The position numbers and the translations under genes are program-made. Below the pieces are notes generated by a model. That model was not told where the DNA came from. It saw nothing but the letters and a program-made list of their open reading frames with translations, and did no database searches. Below, in pieces: positions 59,493 through 64,000 of a stretch of DNA of 64,000 nucleotides (positions are counted from its first letter, which is position 1; the number at the start of each line of letters is the position of its first letter). Source of the stretch: Herbiconiux gentiana (GTDB lineage Bacteria; Actinomycetota; Actinomycetes; Actinomycetales; Microbacteriaceae); the NCBI RefSeq assembly GCF_024978135.1, contig NZ_JANTEZ010000001.1, positions 124,001 to 188,000 of the forward strand. The letters run 5' to 3'.

Positions 59493-60677
59493 ATGCGAGT
59501 CGATGTGATCACCAAGGAGTATCCGCCCGAGATCTACGGAGGGGCCGGCGTGCACGTCGCCGAGCTCGTGAAGGGCCTGCGGGCCCATCTCGACGTGGCC
59601 GTGCGGTGCTTCGGAGCGCCGCGCGACGAGCCCGAGGTCTACGCCTACCGGGTGCCGGCCGAGCTCGCCGACGCCAACGGCTCGCTCGCGACGCTCGGCG
59701 TAGACCTGCAGATCGCCGAGGCGGTGGCGGGCACCAGCCTCGTGCACTCGCACACCTGGTACGCCAACGCCGCCGGACGCCTGGCCGCCCTGCTGCACGA
59801 CGTGCCGCACGTCGTCACGGCGCACTCGCTCGAGCCGCTCCGCCCTTGGAAGGCCGAGCAGCTCGGCGGCGGCTACCGCATCTCCTCGCTGATCGAGAAG
59901 ACGGCCTTCGAGTCGGCGGATGCGGTGATCGCCGTCTCGAACGGCATGCGCCGCGACATCCTGCGCTCCTACCCGGCGATCGACGAGTCCCGGGTCGTCA
60001 CGGTCTACAACGGCATCGACCTCGACCGCTGGCGCCCGAATCACGACGCCGCGGTGCTCGCCGAGCACGGCATCGCCCCCGACCGGCCCACCGTGGTCTT
60101 CGTGGGCCGGATCACCCGGCAGAAGGGCCTGCCGTACCTCCTCCGCGCCCTCGCGCAGCTGCCGGCCGAGGTGCAGGTCGTGCTCTGCGCCGGCGCACCC
60201 GACACCCCGGCCATCCTCGAGGAGGTCTCGAGCGCGGTGCGAGCCCTGCAGGAGACGCGTTCAGGCATCGTTTGGATCGACGAGATCCTGCCGCAGCCCT
60301 CGCTCACCGCGATCCTCACCGCGGCGACCGTCTTCGTCTGCCCGAGCGTCTACGAACCGCTCGGTATCGTGAACCTCGAGGCGATGGCCTGCGGGCTGCC
60401 CGTGGTGGGCACCGCCACCGGCGGCATCCCCGAGGTCGTCGACGACGGGGTCACGGGCATCCTCGTGCCGATCGATCAGGCCCAGGACGGCACGGGCACC
60501 CCCACCGACCCCGACCGCTTCGTCGCCGACCTCGCCCGGGCGCTCACCGAGGTCGTCTCCGACCCGGTCCGCGCCAAGGCGATGGGGGAGGCCGGCCGGG
60601 CCCGCGCCGAGGCCGAGTTCAGCTGGGGCGCGATCGCCTCCCAGACCGCCGACATCTATCGCTCGTTGGTCAACTAG
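59493..60677 (+). CDS. glgA: Actinobacterial GlgA: glycogen synthase or maltose-1-phosphate synthase (GlgM type)
   Basis: A 394-residue GT4 glycosyltransferase using ADP-glucose. N-terminal [49 protein letters not shown] and [19 protein letters not shown] are clear. At this length it belongs to the actinobacterial GT4 type, not the 480-residue GT5 GlgA. The mycobacterial member makes alpha-maltose-1-phosphate for the GlgE route, so this could be GlgM. Divergent from glgC with 48 bp between starts; a treS-type gene lies nearby. Confidence 0.92.
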   Translation: MRVDVITKEYPPEIYGGAGVHVAELVKGLRAHLDVAVRCFGAPRDEPEVYAYRVPAELADANGSLATLGVDLQIAEAVAGTSLVHSHTWYANAAGRLAALLHDVPHVVTAHSLEPLRPWKAEQLGGGYRISSLIEKTAFESADAVIAVSNGMRRDILRSYPAIDESRVVTVYNGIDLDRWRPNHDAAVLAEHGIAPDRPTVVFVGRITRQKGLPYLLRALAQLPAEVQVVLCAGAPDTPAILEEVSSAVRALQETRSGIVWIDEILPQPSLTAILTAATVFVCPSVYEPLGIVNLEAMACGLPVVGTATGGIPEVVDDGVTGILVPIDQAQDGTGTPTDPDRFVADLARALTEVVSDPVRAKAMGEAGRARAEAEFSWGAIASQTADIYRSLVN

Positions 60678-60692
60678 ACGGCTGTCGCTGGG

Positions 60693-60698
60693 TAGGGT
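60693..60698 (+). promoter_or_regulatory. -10 hexamer of the orphan ABC ATPase gene
   Basis: TAGGGT lies 6 nt before the ATG at 60705. A GGAG sequence is also present but sits only 1 nt before the ATG, too close to act as a ribosome site. Confidence 0.45.
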
Positions 60699-60704
60699 TG
60701 GAGC

Positions 60705-61487
60705 ATGCCCAATGTGCTCGATTTCGAAGACGTTTCGGTTGTCCGCGATGGGAATCAGATCCTCAGCGGCGTGAACTGGAAAGTCGACGGCGATCAGCGC
60801 TGGGTGGTGCTCGGCCCGAACGGCGCGGGCAAGACCACGCTGCTGCAGATCGCCGCGGCGATGAACCACCCCTCCGAGGGCACCGTGCAGGTGCTCGAGG
60901 GCACGCTCGGCGAGGTCGACCTGTTCGAGCTGCGCCCGCGGGTGGGATTCGCGTCGAGCGCGATGGCCCGTCGTTTCCCGGCCAACGAGACCGTGCTGAA
61001 CGTGGTGCTCACCGCCGCGTACTCCGTCACGGGCCGCTGGAACGAGTCCTACGAGGACATCGACCTCCGCCGCGCCCAGCGCGTGCTGAACGAATGGAAG
61101 CTCGATCACCTCGCCGAGCGCCTGTTCGGCTCGCTCAGCGACGGCGAGCAGAAGCGCGTTCAGATCGCCCGCTCGGTGATGACCGATCCCGAGCTGCTGC
61201 TGCTCGACGAGCCGGCCGCCAGCCTCGATCTCGGCGCCCGCGAGGAGCTGCTGCAGCTGCTCGGCGGCTACGCCTCCGCCCCCGAGGCGCCAGCCATCGT
61301 GATGGTCACGCACCACGTCGAGGAGATCCCGCGCGGCTTCACCCACGCCCTGCTGCTCGGCCGTGACGGCATCGTCGCGACCGGCCCGCTCGGCGAGGTG
61401 CTCACCGCCGAGAACCTGGGTTCTGCCTTCGGGCTGCCGATCGAGCTGACCGAGACCGACGGGCGCTACAGCGCTCGCGCGGCCTGA
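60705..61487 (+). CDS. Stand-alone ABC transporter ATPase
   Basis: A 260-residue ABC ATPase. Walker [18 protein letters not shown]; a variant signature [17 protein letters not shown], with Asp where the second position of LSGGQ is usually Gly; Walker [15 protein letters not shown]; switch His in [10 protein letters not shown]. The region between Walker A and the signature resembles ModF/molybdenum-type and iron-type ATPases ([20 protein letters not shown]). No permease gene is adjacent, so the transported substrate or other role is unknown. Confidence 0.85.
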   Translation: MPNVLDFEDVSVVRDGNQILSGVNWKVDGDQRWVVLGPNGAGKTTLLQIAAAMNHPSEGTVQVLEGTLGEVDLFELRPRVGFASSAMARRFPANETVLNVVLTAAYSVTGRWNESYEDIDLRRAQRVLNEWKLDHLAERLFGSLSDGEQKRVQIARSVMTDPELLLLDEPAASLDLGAREELLQLLGGYASAPEAPAIVMVTHHVEEIPRGFTHALLLGRDGIVATGPLGEVLTAENLGSAFGLPIELTETDGRYSARAA

Positions 61488-61588
61488 TCGGCTGCACCGC
61501 GCATCCGGAGCTTTCTGCTAAACTGTCTAGCTGGCCCTCGCGGCCTCTGACTTCACTCTCACCCATCGCCGTAACCAAGGACAGAATC

Positions 61589-61849
61589 ATGAAGACTGAC
61601 ACCCACCCCACGTACGAAGCAGTGGTCTTCCGCGACCTCGCCTCCGGTGCGACCTTCCTCACCCGCTCGACCGTGTCGTCGTCGAAGACGATCGAGTGGG
61701 AGGACGGCAACACCTACCCCGTCATCGACGTCGAGATCTCGTCGGAGTCGCACCCGTTCTACACGGGTAAGCAGCGCATCATGGACTCGGCCGGCCGTGT
61801 CGAGAAGTTCAACAACCGCTACAAGGGCTTCGGCGGCGGCAGCAAGTAG
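61589..61849 (+). CDS. rpmE2: 50S ribosomal protein L31, type B
   Basis: An 86-residue L31 of the zinc-free type B: no Cys is present. [20 protein letters not shown], then [20 protein letters not shown], is diagnostic. The ATG at 61589 has AAGGA upstream. Type B L31 is often under Zur control in actinobacteria, but I see no convincing Zur palindrome in 61488-61588. A strong terminator follows. Confidence 0.96.
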   Translation: MKTDTHPTYEAVVFRDLASGATFLTRSTVSSSKTIEWEDGNTYPVIDVEISSESHPFYTGKQRIMDSAGRVEKFNNRYKGFGGGSK

Positions 61850-61870
61850 GCTGCAGCTCCCAGAACGTCA

Positions 61871-61905
61871 GAACCCCCGTCGACTCCGGTCGGCGGGGGT
61901 TCTTC
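61871..61905 (+). terminator. Terminator after rpmE2
   Basis: Arms 61871-61884 and 61889-61902 pair over 14 bp with one G-U pair (GAACCCCCGTCGAC), with a 4-nt loop and TTC after the stem. Confidence 0.85.
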
Positions 61906-61958
61906 GTGCAGCGAGCGGGTGCGTGGCCCTGTGGGGCTCCGGATGCCCGGCGGCGCGC

Positions 61959-62747
61959 TCAGGGCTTGAGCGGCACCTCGGGCCAGCCGCGGCGCGCGGT
62001 GTAGGACGGGTCGCGGGTGCGGCGCATGTAGTCCTCGAAAGAGTCGCACTGGGCGTCGTGCCAGGCGATCTGCTGCTCGTGCAGCTCGTGCGGGGAGAGG
62101 TCGAGCTCGGCCGCGTAGCGCTCGCCGATCGCCCGGGCCACGAGGCCGGCCGCGATGGCGTCGGCTCCGGCGTCGTGGGCGTCGACGAGGGACACGCCGT
62201 AGTGCTCGGCCGCCGCGGTGAGCGTGCGCTTGCCCTTGCGATAGCGGTCGATCTGCTTGTCGACCACCAGCGGGTCGACGACGGGCAGCGGGCCCTCGAG
62301 CGGGGCGACGCCGTGCCGGAGCGACTCGCGGTGCAGCAGCGTCAGATCGTAGGGGGCGTTGTAGACGACGAGCGAGTAGCCGTCGTCGAACGCGGCTCGC
62401 AGTGCCGCGACGATCTCGCCGACGACCTCGGCCGCCGGGCGGCCCTCGGCGCGGGCGCGCTGGGTGGTGACGCCGTGCACGGCCGTGGCCTGCTCGGGGA
62501 TCTCGACCCCGGGGTCGGCCAGCCAGTCGCGGCGGAGCGCCGGGGCGCCCGAGTCGTCGAGCAGGGTGACGTTCGCGGTGACCACGCGGCTGGTGTCGAC
62601 GTCGATGCCGGTGGTCTCGAGGTCGAAGACGGCGAGCCGGGAAGCCCAGGCGGGCAGGAGCGGGGTGAGCCGCGCATCCGCTTCGACCGGAACGACCGGA
62701 TCGACCAGGGTGTCGATCTCGAACAGGGGCACCTCGACGATGGTCAT
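61959..62747 (-). CDS. DEDDh 3'-5' exonuclease, DnaQ-like
   Basis: A 262-residue exonuclease of the DnaQ/epsilon type. Motif I is VFDLETTGIDVDTSRVVT (D and E), motif II NAPYDLTLL (D), and motif III DAHDAGADAIA (H and D). A 37-residue N-terminal extension and a 45-residue C-terminal part ending WPEVPLKP are specific to actinobacterial members. The ATG at 62747 lies 6 nt behind a CAGACT hexamer, itself 8 nt behind a TGTCGGTG box, so damage induction is suggested. It may trim 3' ends in repair; its substrate is not known. Confidence 0.9.
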   Translation of the reverse strand: MTIVEVPLFEIDTLVDPVVPVEADARLTPLLPAWASRLAVFDLETTGIDVDTSRVVTANVTLLDDSGAPALRRDWLADPGVEIPEQATAVHGVTTQRARAEGRPAAEVVGEIVAALRAAFDDGYSLVVYNAPYDLTLLHRESLRHGVAPLEGPLPVVDPLVVDKQIDRYRKGKRTLTAAAEHYGVSLVDAHDAGADAIAAGLVARAIGERYAAELDLSPHELHEQQIAWHDAQCDSFEDYMRRTRDPSYTARRGWPEVPLKP

Positions 62748-62753
62748 GCAGTC

Positions 62754-62775
62754 AGTCTGCACGCCACCACCGACA
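62754..62775 (-). promoter_or_regulatory. RecA-NDp / PafBC-type promoter of the DEDDh exonuclease gene
   Basis: On the minus strand: TGTCGGTG (62775-62768), 8 nt, CAGACT (62759-62754), 6 nt, ATG at 62747. The -10 has C in place of the first T of TANNNT; spacing is exact. A second box, TGTCGGTC (62791-62784), lies 16 bp upstream in the same direction. Confidence 0.65.
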
Positions 62776-62809
62776 CCCCGGGTGACCGACACCCGCGAGG
62801 CGCGAGTTG

Positions 62810-64000
<1,191 letters not shown>

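Noticed and set aside
61488-61588. Zur operator before rpmE2
   Set aside because: Type B L31 genes are often Zur-controlled, but I found no AT-rich palindrome of the right form in this gap.

Overview
This window is a high-GC actinobacterial chromosome segment, most likely from the family Microbacteriaceae. The lineage call rests on gene content and order: RbpA, WhiA, OpcA, an ANTAR response regulator of the PdtaR type, the ImuA-ImuB-DnaE2 mutasome, the gap-pgk-tpiA-secG-rbpA-pgl-opcA-zwf-pgi-tal-tkt-ctaB-ctaA-suf run, and many GTG starts behind leaderless promoters. The family-level call is an inference. Nearly all of the DNA is coding, the gaps are short, and I see no insertion sequence, prophage, CRISPR array or integration site. 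The window opens inside pyk and closes inside a trehalose-synthase-type gene.

Layout. 1-4600: end of pyk, a lipoprotein, a minus-strand group (YoaK-like membrane protein, NTF2-like protein, oxalate decarboxylase, small unknown ORF) and tRNA-Leu(CAA). 4600-8550: pdtaR, a hotdog thioesterase and polA. 8690-14880: an imuA-imuB-dnaE2 error-prone translesion operon on the minus strand behind a perfect LexA box. 15000-18430: DUF885 protein, DUF4166 protein and a TIGR01777 epimerase. 18480-23260: rpsA, coaE and the 5-oxoprolinase operon pxpABC. 23330-31980: pfkA, uvrB, a small secreted Cys-containing protein, uvrA and uvrC. 32020-38470: rapZ, whiA, sodA, gap-pgk-tpiA, secG and rbpA. 38580-46750: a minus-strand pentose-phosphate operon (tkt, tal, pgi, zwf, opcA, pgl). 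46890-53014: ctaB-ctaA for heme A and sufB-sufD-Rieske ferredoxin-sufC-sufT for Fe-S assembly. 53120-64000: bioY, an ABC-F ATPase, SURF1 with two small partners, fabG, serB, divergent glgC/glgA, an orphan ABC ATPase, rpmE2, a DEDDh exonuclease and the treS fragment.

The main result is a two-branch DNA-damage response readable from promoter sequence. The mutasome has a LexA box, TCGAAC-N4-GTTCGA. Five other promoters carry an element of the form TGTCGGTG, 8 nt, a -10 hexamer, 6 nt, then the start codon. They precede uvrA, uvrB, polA, the DUF885 gene and the DEDDh exonuclease gene (polA has one mismatch in the box, the exonuclease one in the -10). This matches the LexA-independent RecA-NDp promoter class of mycobacteria, which is controlled by PafBC. 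It would place a DUF885 protein and a small exonuclease of unknown role in the damage regulon alongside excision repair and Pol I. coaE has a weaker version.

At least eleven genes have a TANNNT hexamer 6 or 7 nt before their start codon, so leaderless transcription looks common here.
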